Assembly (NCBI GenBank): GCA_015234045.1
Contig: JADFWU010000012.1
Location: 1-64,000 of the forward strand
DNA from: Magnetococcales bacterium
GTDB lineage: Bacteria > Pseudomonadota > Magnetococcia > Magnetococcales > JADFWU01
Reading direction: 5' to 3'
DNA: 64,000 nucleotides
The notes beneath the pieces are model-generated. The model ran no database searches, was not told the origin of the DNA, and worked only from the letters and a program-made list of their open reading frames with translations. The stretch's first letter is position 1. Each line of letters begins with the position of its first letter. The translations under genes were made by a program, and so were the position numbers. Shown here one piece after another: positions 9,933-18,160 of the stretch.

Positions 9933-10009
9933 CGGGGCGTGGCGCAGCCAGGTAGCGCACTAGCATGGGGTGCTAGGGGTCGGAAGTTCGAATCTTCTCG
10001 CCCCGACCA
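9933..10009 (+). tRNA. tRNA-Pro (anticodon GGG)
   Basis: The 77-base cloverleaf pairs acceptor CGGGGCG with CGCCCCG and has a D-arm and a T-arm with GTTCGAATC. The anticodon stem CTAGC/GCTAG closes loop ATGGGGT, giving anticodon GGG at 9967-9969. The CCA end is encoded. It is followed at once by a terminator and then by the phosphorothioation-type defence operon, so the tRNA is a plausible boundary of an acquired segment. Confidence 0.95.
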
Positions 10010-10020
10010 ATTGTTGAATA

Positions 10021-10060
10021 AAAAAAGCGGCTAGAGTTTGTTCTCTGTCCGCTTTTTTTT
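10021..10060 (+). terminator. Intrinsic terminator of tRNA-Pro
   Basis: Six A, stem GCGG plus inner AGAG pairing with CTCT and CCGC, then eight T. It separates tRNA transcription from the defence operon that starts 100 bases further on. Confidence 0.88.
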
Positions 10061-10161
10061 GTGCTATTTTTCATGCTGCCCGACAAATAATCAGTTTACA
10101 ATTTTCTACTGTGGAATCATTTACAGGTCTATCCTCTAACCTGACATAATGGAGAGTTTTT

Positions 10162-11472
10162 TTGGACGATTCCGCAAATGCTGAGTTGACACGAACAGCA
10201 CTACGCACACTCTATGAACGTGATGAGCGTCCTTGGGTTGTGGCATTTTCCGGCGGTAAGGATTCAACAATCCTCGCTCAGCTGGTTTGTGAAACATTGG
10301 CAAGTTTGGGTGACCGTGCGAACAAACCTGTACATATTATCTCTTCCGATACACGGGTTGAAGCACCCAATATTGAGAATCACCTGAATAATACGATGAA
10401 CCAAATCAGTGCGTATGCCAAACGCTCTGGCCTTCCTCTTCACGTTGAGTTGGTTCAACCTGATCCACATGAGAGTTTTTGGGGCCTTCTTATTGGTAAA
10501 GGATATCCAGCACCAACGCGTTGGTTTCGCTGGTGTACATCCAAAATGAAAATCAAGCCCATGCGCCGCAGTATGGATAAGATTGCGGCACAATACGGCA
10601 GCATGATTCTGCTTTTGGGTACGCGACGTTCTGAAAGCCCTGAGCGTGCCAAACGTATTCAGGATAGAGCGTTAACCGACGCAGGACTCAACCCGCACCA
10701 TGAAATTCCCAATGCCTTGGTAGCCACACCAATCGTTGATTGGGATACGGAATCAGTCTGGGAATATTTACTCTCCAATCCACCACCCTGGCAGGGCAAT
10801 CACCGTTTCCTTTATGACCTTTACCGTCAGGCAGAGGGTGGAGAGTGTCCTGTAATCCTTGATTTAAGCCAACCCTCATGCGGCGGTAGTCGCTTTGGTT
10901 GCTGGACCTGCACAGTGGTCAAGCTAGACAAATCCATGCAGGGATTTATTGAGTCTGGTGAAGAGTGGATGCGACCGCTGAATGAGTTTCGTAACTGGCT
11001 CAAAGAGGTGCGTGAACGTTCAGATTGGAGACAAGCCAAGCGGCGCAGTGGTGTTATTGTTGAAGGGCGATTGGGACCATTTAAACCGGAAAAACGCAAA
11101 CTTATACTTGAAAAGCTGCTTCAACTTGAAAAGACGTGCAATAAATTATTGATCAGCGATGAGGAATTAGGTTATATTCAATCGGTATGGTCAGATGAAT
11201 TTGATCTGTCACGAAATGCAATTTTGGATCTATGTAAAAATTATGATCGCTATCCCAACCTTTGGGAGGATATCATGCCAATGGATTTTCAAGACGAATT
11301 GTTAGAACGAATGATCGTTGAAAATAGTCTAGAGCCTGAACTTGCTCATGGTCTGTTGAAATTAGCATATGAGTATCATCATAACCTTGATCAGTATGGA
11401 AAAAAGACTGCTTTTACAAATGAGATCAGTTCGATTATTGAACGTTCAGCAACAAATGCGGAAAATGCATAA
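10162..11472 (+). CDS. dndC: DndC-like DNA phosphorothioation sulfurtransferase (PAPS reductase family)
   Basis: DndC activates DNA and/or transfers sulfur during replacement of a backbone oxygen by sulfur. This 436-residue protein has the PP-loop SGGKDS at 30-35, the DndC-type segment WCTSKMKIKPMRR, the LLGTRRSESPERAKRIQ motif and four conserved cysteines (C229, C240, C247, C250) expected to hold an iron-sulfur cluster. The start is TTG with GGAGAG five bases before it. No in-frame ATG precedes the PP-loop, so the alternative start is well supported. It is the first gene of a five-gene operon, three bases before dndD. A cysteine desulfurase (DndA/IscS) is not in the window and would have to be supplied elsewhere. 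It is distinguished from assimilatory PAPS reductase by the Cys pattern and neighbours. Confidence 0.9.
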   Translation: MDDSANAELTRTALRTLYERDERPWVVAFSGGKDSTILAQLVCETLASLGDRANKPVHIISSDTRVEAPNIENHLNNTMNQISAYAKRSGLPLHVELVQPDPHESFWGLLIGKGYPAPTRWFRWCTSKMKIKPMRRSMDKIAAQYGSMILLLGTRRSESPERAKRIQDRALTDAGLNPHHEIPNALVATPIVDWDTESVWEYLLSNPPPWQGNHRFLYDLYRQAEGGECPVILDLSQPSCGGSRFGCWTCTVVKLDKSMQGFIESGEEWMRPLNEFRNWLKEVRERSDWRQAKRRSGVIVEGRLGPFKPEKRKLILEKLLQLEKTCNKLLISDEELGYIQSVWSDEFDLSRNAILDLCKNYDRYPNLWEDIMPMDFQDELLERMIVENSLEPELAHGLLKLAYEYHHNLDQYGKKTAFTNEISSIIERSATNAENA

Positions 11473-11475
11473 GCT

Positions 11476-13524
11476 ATGATTTTTGAAAAAATTACTATCT
11501 CAAATCTTTTCTCTTATTTGGGAGAAGTTTCGTTTGATTTTACCGGCCAGCAACCGGATCGCCCGATTATATTAATCAGTGGACGTAATGGATTTGGCAA
11601 AACCAGTTTCCTGAATTCAATCAAACTGCTTTTTACTGGTCCCCATGAGGATCTTCGTAACTCTATTGTCAGCAAACGCAAATTAAGCCAAAGACGGTAC
11701 ATACTTGGCCAGGGTGAAGAATGGATGGGGGCTTTACACCGCCATGCACGCACACAACTTAACACCCCTCGCTTCTACGTCCAGTGCGAATGGAACGAAC
11801 AAGACGGTGCCGTAACTGCTCTTCGAGAGTGGTTCCCTGATGGGGATTTTAACCCCGATGGAACATTATCTATCCACACTAATTTTATGGATGAGAAACT
11901 TATAGGGAGTGATGCTCAACAATTCATTGAGAAACGGCTTCCTTCTTCATATCTCCCCTTTTTCTTTTTTGATGGTGAATTGGTTCAACATTTAGCTCAA
12001 GCCAACAAATCACAATTGGCTGATCAAGTAGAAGGAATTCTTAATATTGCACCAATCAATTCATTACTATTGTATTTGAATAAAGTTAATGGAGGATGGG
12101 CTAAAAAAGGTGCTAAAGCTAATGAACAACGCATACTAAATCAAATTAAGCGAGACTGTGAAGAGATAAATGATCAACTCTCTGCTTTGAAAGAGAAAAA
12201 CACAGAACTTAAGCATACCATTGAGTCCATTACAGATCAAATTGAAGATCTTGAAAGACGCATTAGAAGTCTACAGGGATTCGATGCTCAAGAGGAAGAG
12301 ACTCAACTCAAAGCAAAACTCATTAGAATTCAAGATGAATTGGCCCAGTTACGAGTTGATGTGGTAAATCTATTCGCTCCTGCTGCACCACTAACAGTTA
12401 ACCAACCTCTGCTTGAAAAAATTTCTCTTAAATTAGAACAACATGACACACAATCGCCTCATCCCAACAAAGAGTTTCTAGGCTATCTACGCCGGCATTT
12501 ACCACTTCAAGTATTTGATCGCCCAGCCCCAAGTGATGTGCAATTGAGTAGCACTCAATCTCAATTCTTTCAGGATCGCCTCATACAAGCGTTGGATGGC
12601 AGCATTGAGCAAAGTAAAAATGACAAATCAATTCAAGGACTTCCTGTAGAGAAAACGCGTCGCTCAACACTGAAACGCATTTTGATTCCTATCCAAGAAA
12701 ATGACCCACTACCTGATCATGCTCAGCGTTTAACTCAGATTAGGCGTCTTTCTCTTCAGCAATCAGAGATTAAACTGAAATTAGAAAATGCTAGCTCTCT
12801 TCACGAAGAAGATAGACATCAGCTTCAAAGTTTACGTGAACAAAAAAATGCTCTGAGTCAACAGAAGGAAAAACATTTACGCGATTCTGGCAGAACTGAT
12901 CTTGAGATTGAACAGAAAAAACGTGACCTTAAGCGTAAACAAATAGAACGCAATGATCAGGAGAAACAAATTGTAAAAGCAAGTAGATACCATGAACTTT
13001 CAAAACTTACAATCAAACTAAAAGATTGTTTTGATGATTATAAACAAGCACTAAGATCAAATCGTCGAAAATCTGTAGAAGAAACAATCAACCGTCATTA
13101 TAAAATATTAATGACCAGTAATGATTTATTACATAAAATCAGCGTAGATGAAAATTTCGGCATTCACTACGAAGATCAAGATGGTGCTTTACTTGGCAGT
13201 GCCAGCCTTTCAGCAGGCATGAAACAGTTGGCAGCAATTTCCCTGCTATGGGCATTAAAAGAGGTTGCTAAGAAATCTGTTCCTATCATTGTTGATACAC
13301 CTTTAGCTCGTATTGACCGAAAAAATCAAGAAAATCTACTACGCTCATATTTTCCTAAAGCATCTGAACAAGTGATTATGTTACCCACTGATTCTGAACT
13401 GGACCCCACTAAATACAAGATTTTGTCTCCTTTCATTTATCGAGAGTATCAGCTTGACAATCCCAGTGGGGATGGTACGCAAGCACATGAACAGTCGATG
13501 TATCCAGATGATCAGGAGGCATAA
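11476..13524 (+). CDS. dndD: DndD-like SMC/Rad50-type ATPase
   Basis: DndD is the ABC/SMC ATPase of the phosphorothioation machinery, thought to open or nick DNA for sulfur insertion. The 682-residue protein starts with IFEKITISNLFSYLGEVSFDF, then Walker A GRNGFGKT at 36-43. It has a long charged coiled coil broken by a central region (about 220-540) and the C-terminal half of the ATPase: signature LSAGMKQLAAISLLWAL near 577 and Walker B IIVDTPLARID with D607. I see no CxxC zinc hook at the coiled-coil apex. The gene begins three bases after dndC and overlaps the next start by one base (TAATG), which itself has a perfect AGGAGG. Confidence 0.9.
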   Translation: MIFEKITISNLFSYLGEVSFDFTGQQPDRPIILISGRNGFGKTSFLNSIKLLFTGPHEDLRNSIVSKRKLSQRRYILGQGEEWMGALHRHARTQLNTPRFYVQCEWNEQDGAVTALREWFPDGDFNPDGTLSIHTNFMDEKLIGSDAQQFIEKRLPSSYLPFFFFDGELVQHLAQANKSQLADQVEGILNIAPINSLLLYLNKVNGGWAKKGAKANEQRILNQIKRDCEEINDQLSALKEKNTELKHTIESITDQIEDLERRIRSLQGFDAQEEETQLKAKLIRIQDELAQLRVDVVNLFAPAAPLTVNQPLLEKISLKLEQHDTQSPHPNKEFLGYLRRHLPLQVFDRPAPSDVQLSSTQSQFFQDRLIQALDGSIEQSKNDKSIQGLPVEKTRRSTLKRILIPIQENDPLPDHAQRLTQIRRLSLQQSEIKLKLENASSLHEEDRHQLQSLREQKNALSQQKEKHLRDSGRTDLEIEQKKRDLKRKQIERNDQEKQIVKASRYHELSKLTIKLKDCFDDYKQALRSNRRKSVEETINRHYKILMTSNDLLHKISVDENFGIHYEDQDGALLGSASLSAGMKQLAAISLLWALKEVAKKSVPIIVDTPLARIDRKNQENLLRSYFPKASEQVIMLPTDSELDPTKYKILSPFIYREYQLDNPSGDGTQAHEQSMYPDDQEA

Positions 13525-15026
13525 TGGCTGATATTTTCACCAGTCAAGAAGATGAAAAATCCATTGAGAACATACTCTTAAAAGGGCTTATGGTTAAAGC
13601 ACCTAAATGGGTTGTTATGCGCCTTGCTCTAGCTCATTCGCTCAAAATTCTCTCACCACCAGATGAGGAACTGGACCTGATTGACCAAAAAGGATCTGAA
13701 TATCATCTAGAGCAAGTCACAGGTCAGGGGCAAGGACGTAGCAGTTCAACAGGTCAACGCCAGGATTACACCGATGCCTTTCGCGGTTTACTCAGCGTTT
13801 ATTCGGATGAAGATCTATTTGCGGATGAGCGCACCTTTAAGAAATATTTGCAACGCCATATTCGGCGTGGTCTGCGGGAATTTCGGAATGGATGGCGGGA
13901 TAGCCACAATTTTCATGAATATCTTTATCAAGAACTGTGTGCAGGGCTGAGCAGTACAACCAATCAAACAGAGACTGATTTCAAGGAACTATTAATTACT
14001 GCTTTGATGGAGATCGGTATTTCTGGGCAAATCACACAGACCATTGATGGTCCACGCATTACCCGCTACTCAGTGAGATTAGAAGACCCAAATCACCTAG
14101 ATCATATTCTCCGAGGGTTGGATAAAATCGCTTTTTCATTGGGCTTGAATAAACATGGTATTTTCCCTGTTGAAACCCAAGAGCGTAAAGTCATCGGTCT
14201 GGATATTCCTCGCCCTCGTAGCGCTTGGGACACCATCTCCGGTGTTCAATTATTGGAATGGGCTCAAAAACCACCAAAGGGGATGATTCTTCCTGTCTGC
14301 TTAGGCGTAAATGTAATCGGAGAACCAATCTTTTTTGATTTAGTCAATCAACCTCATCTTTTGGTTGGCGGTACCACTGGTAGCGGAAAAAGTGTCTGTC
14401 TACACGCTTTGCTTCTTTCTCTGCTGATAGGTGTGGAACATGATCAATTAGAGCTTTTCCTTATTGATCCCAAAAAAGTTGAATTTGCGCCTTATGCCAA
14501 AGCAGGCTCAAAACGTATTACTGTCGTTACTGATATTAAGGAAGCACAGAAAAAACTGAATGCCTTGGTTATTGAGATGGATGCACGTGCCACAGCCATG
14601 GAACTGGCTGGTGTCCGTGATCTGGCTGAAGGACACAAAAAAGGCGTGATAGATAAACCCTATATCGCAGTTTTTGTTGAAGAATTGGCTGACTTGATCA
14701 TGCAATCCCCAGAGACTGAAGAGCTCTTGATCCGCCTCGCCCAAAAAGCACGTGCCACCGGCATTCACTTAGTTATTGCTACCCAGCGTCCTGATGCTCG
14801 GACAATAAATGGTCTGCTGCGCTCTAATATTCCTGCCCGTATTGCCCTGACCGTTCAAAAGGCTACCGAATCCAAAATTATTCTGGATGAAAATGGCGCC
14901 GAACGTCTCACGGGCAACGGAGATATGTTGACCCGCCTCAGTGGAGAAGAACTATTACGTGCCCATGGAGCGTATGTAACCGTTGATGATATTAAAGCAA
15001 CTGTACGTAATGAAGGGAGACACTAA
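13524..15026 (+). CDS. dndE: DndE-like domain fused to a soluble FtsK-type DNA translocase
   Basis: Residues 1 to about 125 resemble DndE, the small nicked-DNA-binding subunit of Dnd systems (LLKGLMVKAPKWVVMRLALAHSL, then LDLIDQKGSEYHLEQVTGQ and the YTDAFRGLL region). From about 165 the sequence follows the FtsK motor closely: a GPRITRYSV-type beta segment, KVIGLDIPRPR, LGVNVIGEPIFFDL, HLLVGGTTGSGKSV (P-loop GTTGSGKS at 283-290), IDPKKVEF, VEELADLI (E where FtsK has the Walker B Asp), and the ATQRPDARTINGLLRSNIPARI segment. There are no membrane segments and no gamma winged helix. A domain-sized gap of about 40 residues separates the two parts. Fusion implies that modification or restriction is coupled to ATP-driven tracking along DNA. 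It overlaps both neighbours by one base. Confidence 0.85.
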   Translation: MADIFTSQEDEKSIENILLKGLMVKAPKWVVMRLALAHSLKILSPPDEELDLIDQKGSEYHLEQVTGQGQGRSSSTGQRQDYTDAFRGLLSVYSDEDLFADERTFKKYLQRHIRRGLREFRNGWRDSHNFHEYLYQELCAGLSSTTNQTETDFKELLITALMEIGISGQITQTIDGPRITRYSVRLEDPNHLDHILRGLDKIAFSLGLNKHGIFPVETQERKVIGLDIPRPRSAWDTISGVQLLEWAQKPPKGMILPVCLGVNVIGEPIFFDLVNQPHLLVGGTTGSGKSVCLHALLLSLLIGVEHDQLELFLIDPKKVEFAPYAKAGSKRITVVTDIKEAQKKLNALVIEMDARATAMELAGVRDLAEGHKKGVIDKPYIAVFVEELADLIMQSPETEELLIRLAQKARATGIHLVIATQRPDARTINGLLRSNIPARIALTVQKATESKIILDENGAERLTGNGDMLTRLSGEELLRAHGAYVTVDDIKATVRNEGRH

Positions 15027-16174
15027 TGGAACCAACCATCTTAATACGTTCCTGCACTCCCATTGCGTTAACCGCAATTGGCATGGGACCATTTCAGGAA
15101 AAACCATTTCATTTGGAGTTTTTAAACCGAGAAAAAGAAAGCTGTAATTTTTTTCTATTAATCTCTGCTAATGCACGAGGAAAAACCACCCTGCTGGAAG
15201 CCATGACAAATCTGATGGCACTCCTCGATCCAAAAGCAACGCCTGCCTCACCACAAAAACGACTGTGGTCTAACCCTAGAGCCTGTGCCCAGTTGGATCT
15301 TCGGCTTGTTGTTAACATGGATGGAGTAGTCCGTGAAGTTCTTCTAACTCTGGCAGCCGGTCCAGGCAGACCGCATGAGATCAGAAGCTGGGAAAACAGC
15401 ACTTTGCGAGAGGTGCAAACCGAGCAACATCTGTGGATTTCATGGAAACGTTCTCCAGGTGGTCATTGGTCACTGGAAAAGTCCAAAGATCCGCTGATTG
15501 ATGAATTACGCGCCCAAGTTGGCATGGAGATGGAGAATGTTTATGAAACATTCGGACCTGATTCCATTGCCGTGCCGTCCCTACTCTACTTCGATGCCTA
15601 TCGAGATATTCCTACTGTTGAAGATCGAAATGAATCCATCAGCCGACCACCAGAGTGGGTGTTTCGCCCACACCACCATTTTGGATTACGTGGTGATCAG
15701 TGGCAACATAGTTTGGATAACCTGCTTGTTTGGCTGACATGGCTGGATGATGGGCGTGATAAAGAAGTTCAAGATCTACTCAATCGCTTTGTCTTCACCG
15801 GTACAAATAAAAAACTTAATCCAATTAGCCGTCAATATATGGAAGCGCGTGTTTCAAGTGGTGAAACCACTCATATGCTTGACCAACTCTCCAGCGGTGA
15901 AAAAAGTCTTGTACAATTATTGCTCAGGATACACCTACATTTAACTGAAAACTGCGTCATTCTGATTGATGAAATAGATGCACACCTACATGTCAAACTA
16001 CAACACCGCCTATATCAAGCCCTTAAACAGCTCATTCGAGAGAATCCCAGTATCACTCTCATTGCTACTACCCACTCCATGGAATTGATAGATCAGTTCA
16101 CCACTGATATGGATGCCGGAGAACCACTTCTCAGGCTTGGTGGACACCTTATTGATCTTGACGAAATTTATTGA
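15026..16174 (+). CDS. SMC/ABC-like AAA ATPase, AriA/AAA_15-like
   Basis: The 382-residue protein is a compact ABC-type ATPase. It has a P-loop ISANARGKTTL (47-54), a signature-like QLSSGEKSLVQLLLRIH, Walker B VILIDEIDAHLH and an H-switch IATTHSMELID. The P-loop has Ser where the first Gly is usual and Ala for the second, though the GKT core is intact. The last residues (LLRLGGHLIDLDEIY) are typical of these RecF/OLD-like ATPases. The partner is the next gene, a DUF4435 protein. This ATPase plus DUF4435 arrangement is that of PARIS (AriA/AriB), where the ATPase cages the effector until an anti-restriction protein is sensed. Here it is welded to dnd-type genes (one-base overlap with the fusion gene). 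AriA proteins I know of are usually longer, so I call it AriA-like only. Confidence 0.75.
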   Translation: MEPTILIRSCTPIALTAIGMGPFQEKPFHLEFLNREKESCNFFLLISANARGKTTLLEAMTNLMALLDPKATPASPQKRLWSNPRACAQLDLRLVVNMDGVVREVLLTLAAGPGRPHEIRSWENSTLREVQTEQHLWISWKRSPGGHWSLEKSKDPLIDELRAQVGMEMENVYETFGPDSIAVPSLLYFDAYRDIPTVEDRNESISRPPEWVFRPHHHFGLRGDQWQHSLDNLLVWLTWLDDGRDKEVQDLLNRFVFTGTNKKLNPISRQYMEARVSSGETTHMLDQLSSGEKSLVQLLLRIHLHLTENCVILIDEIDAHLHVKLQHRLYQALKQLIRENPSITLIATTHSMELIDQFTTDMDAGEPLLRLGGHLIDLDEIY

Positions 16175-16189
16175 TAACGGAGATTTATC

Positions 16190-17095
16190 GTGGGGAATTT
16201 TGCCAAAACAAGTATTTCTAAAGCAATTAATAAACAGTATTCAAATCGAGTGATATTATATTTAGAATCAAAAGAAGACTATGATGTTTTTAAAGAGCGT
16301 TGGTACAAAGACTGGGGCGAATGGATCGATTTTAAAGCTGTGGATACACCAAAAGGTGGAGATGGCGGCTCCTCTCAAGTTTATCGACAAGTAGAATACG
16401 ATCGAGAAAATAATACGCCTGCCTTTGGAATTGTTGATCGTGATGCATTTCTCAATGATTTTATCTTTCCTGATCAAATGGATCAAATCTCATTTTTTGA
16501 ATCCGATCATAGTGTTTTTGATAATATTCAAGTCCTTGAAAACCACATTAAAGTGCTGCGTCGATGGGAGATAGAGAACTATCTTCTTCATCCTGATGCC
16601 ATTGCGAAATTAATAGAAAGTTGTGAAAATAACGAGGGAAAATGCGCATCAAATCAAGCATCTCAATGCTTATTGGACTTCTCTGATACCGCTATTCTAT
16701 TATCAGCTGCAATTTTAGTTCTCATGAAAGAAAAAGAGAAAGCTTTTACAGATAACTTTGGCAGAGATGCTACTAACAACGTAGAACGAAAAAAAATAAT
16801 TATTGAATATTTAGAAAAGCGTGATATCAAGAATATTGAAGATAAATTAAAAGAAATGATAAAACGCATTCATACATTTCAGCGTGAAGAATCATGCTCA
16901 GAAGAAGCACGATGGAACCAACTCAATCATTTAATAAACGGAAAAGTCTTCCTCACCCAATTTTGTCACTGGCTTGGCTTCAAAGATCCCAGACGATTAG
17001 AGCTAGCTGGCAGGATTCGGGACGATAAATTAATTGATCCTGAAATCCAAGAGTTCATGGACTCTTTGCAATCAAAAGCCAAACTATTGAGTTGA
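16190..17095 (+). CDS. DUF4435 TOPRIM-like protein, AriB-like candidate effector
   Basis: The 301-residue protein carries the DUF4435/TOPRIM-like acidic pattern. E26 lies in YLESKEDYDVF, D83 and D85 lie in FGIVDRDAF, and a downstream RRWEIENYLLHPDAI motif is the family's clearest mark. In PARIS the equivalent subunit is a toxic nuclease released by the ATPase. Start is GTG with CGGAG about seven bases upstream, 15 bases after the ATPase gene. The gene is markedly AT-rich (the 60 bases from 16201 hold only 15 G or C), unlike the flanking housekeeping-style genes, in keeping with horizontal transfer. It ends the operon; a convergent methyltransferase gene ends 30 bases further on. Confidence 0.78.
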   Translation: MGNFAKTSISKAINKQYSNRVILYLESKEDYDVFKERWYKDWGEWIDFKAVDTPKGGDGGSSQVYRQVEYDRENNTPAFGIVDRDAFLNDFIFPDQMDQISFFESDHSVFDNIQVLENHIKVLRRWEIENYLLHPDAIAKLIESCENNEGKCASNQASQCLLDFSDTAILLSAAILVLMKEKEKAFTDNFGRDATNNVERKKIIIEYLEKRDIKNIEDKLKEMIKRIHTFQREESCSEEARWNQLNHLINGKVFLTQFCHWLGFKDPRRLELAGRIRDDKLIDPEIQEFMDSLQSKAKLLS

Positions 17096-17125
17096 TATAA
17101 TTATTGTATGAATAATGTGTGAACC

Positions 17126-18025
17126 CTAACTAAGTGGATCAGCCTCACTCAGGGCCAAGAACTCGCCTTGATGCAAAGTCTCCGCACAATTCGGTGGTAG
17201 GAATCGTTCTTTCAGCCCCTGAGCATCGGCCAGTTCCAAAACACGATAATCCCGTTTGGCGAGGAAATCAGAGAGGTCCTGGCGTTCGATGGTCCAGTTG
17301 AGCGGCTCATCCTTGAACATCAGATAGAGCTTCAAAAGAGGGCCGGTATTGTTGTATGCCGAAGTCATGGGAGAGACAGCGGAAAACACGAAACGCACAG
17401 GATGATCGGTCAAGCGTCGTAGGCTTTCCAAAAGCGTATCCACAGCACCAATGTCCAGATACATCAATACGCCTTCGCAGATAAATAGCGTCTTTCTTGA
17501 TGCATCGAATCCGTCGAAACCCTGCAACACCTCCAACAAAGCCCGCTCACTCAGATCTACCGGTAATAGGTGCAGATTGCTGCCCTGCTGCTGTCCGGCT
17601 CCGGCAAGAGCCGCCTGTTTGACTTGGCTGGTGGCTGGGTGATCAATTTCAATCAGTTGGATCTCATGCTTATTCAAATGCAAGCGCCACAGTAACGTAT
17701 CAAACCCTGCACCCAAACTGACAACTTGTGTGACGCCCTGTTCAATGGCCTGCATGGTCACTTGTTCAATGAACCGTTTACGCAGTGCATAATGAAGCGA
17801 GATGCCCGGCATAATCAGCCGTTCTAAAATAGGCAATGCACCACGAAACAGAGGATTCGCCAACTGCTTGAGACGGCGTTGGCCTTCTGGAGAACCTTCT
17901 AAAATGCGCGTACAAACCTCAGCTGTTTCCGGTGTAACCAGATCAAGATGGCCGCGACTGCGTGCCGTGTGAACCAATCCTTGCAGAACAGTGAATGCCG
18001 TAGAGCTTGCTTGATCTTCTTTCAT
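17126..18025 (-). CDS. Class I SAM-dependent methyltransferase, LCM/Ppm1-type
   Basis: The 299-residue protein fits the family of leucine carboxyl methyltransferase-like (TIGR00027-type) enzymes. It has an N-terminal TARSRGHLDLVTPETAEVC helix, the SAM-binding loop VSLGAGFDTLLWRL, the acidic end of strand two IEIDHPATSQ and a FICEGVLMYLD motif. Members of the family O-methylate polyketides or small metabolites in secondary metabolism; the substrate here is unknown. It faces away from the patatin gene over a shared 135-base promoter region and converges on the defence operon. It may belong with the NRPS-PLP cluster downstream, but the distance makes that weak. Confidence 0.8.
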   Translation of the reverse strand: MKEDQASSTAFTVLQGLVHTARSRGHLDLVTPETAEVCTRILEGSPEGQRRLKQLANPLFRGALPILERLIMPGISLHYALRKRFIEQVTMQAIEQGVTQVVSLGAGFDTLLWRLHLNKHEIQLIEIDHPATSQVKQAALAGAGQQQGSNLHLLPVDLSERALLEVLQGFDGFDASRKTLFICEGVLMYLDIGAVDTLLESLRRLTDHPVRFVFSAVSPMTSAYNNTGPLLKLYLMFKDEPLNWTIERQDLSDFLAKRDYRVLELADAQGLKERFLPPNCAETLHQGEFLALSEADPLS

Positions 18026-18160
18026 GGTTCACCATTGCGCTGTTAGGGGAAATCAGCCGGAAATAAGTGTATAATGCCTCACAATCCCATTGTCACCAAT
18101 GGTCTACGTTATAAGCATTATCCCTCATAGTTGATAGATTTCACAAAGGTATCGATCCGC

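Noticed and set aside
10162-11472. Assimilatory PAPS reductase (cysteine biosynthesis)
   Set aside because: The four-Cys cluster, the WCTSK motif and the dndD/dndE neighbours fit DndC; no cysH-type pathway genes are nearby.
10162-17095. Complete Dnd with DptFGH, or SspABCD-SspE
   Set aside because: No DptF/G/H, no SspE-like or SspB-like protein, and no DndB or cysteine desulfurase is found among the window's genes.
17096-17125. Second copy of the tRNA-Pro 3' end as an attachment site
   Set aside because: The bases after the defence operon do not repeat the tRNA T-arm or acceptor sequence.
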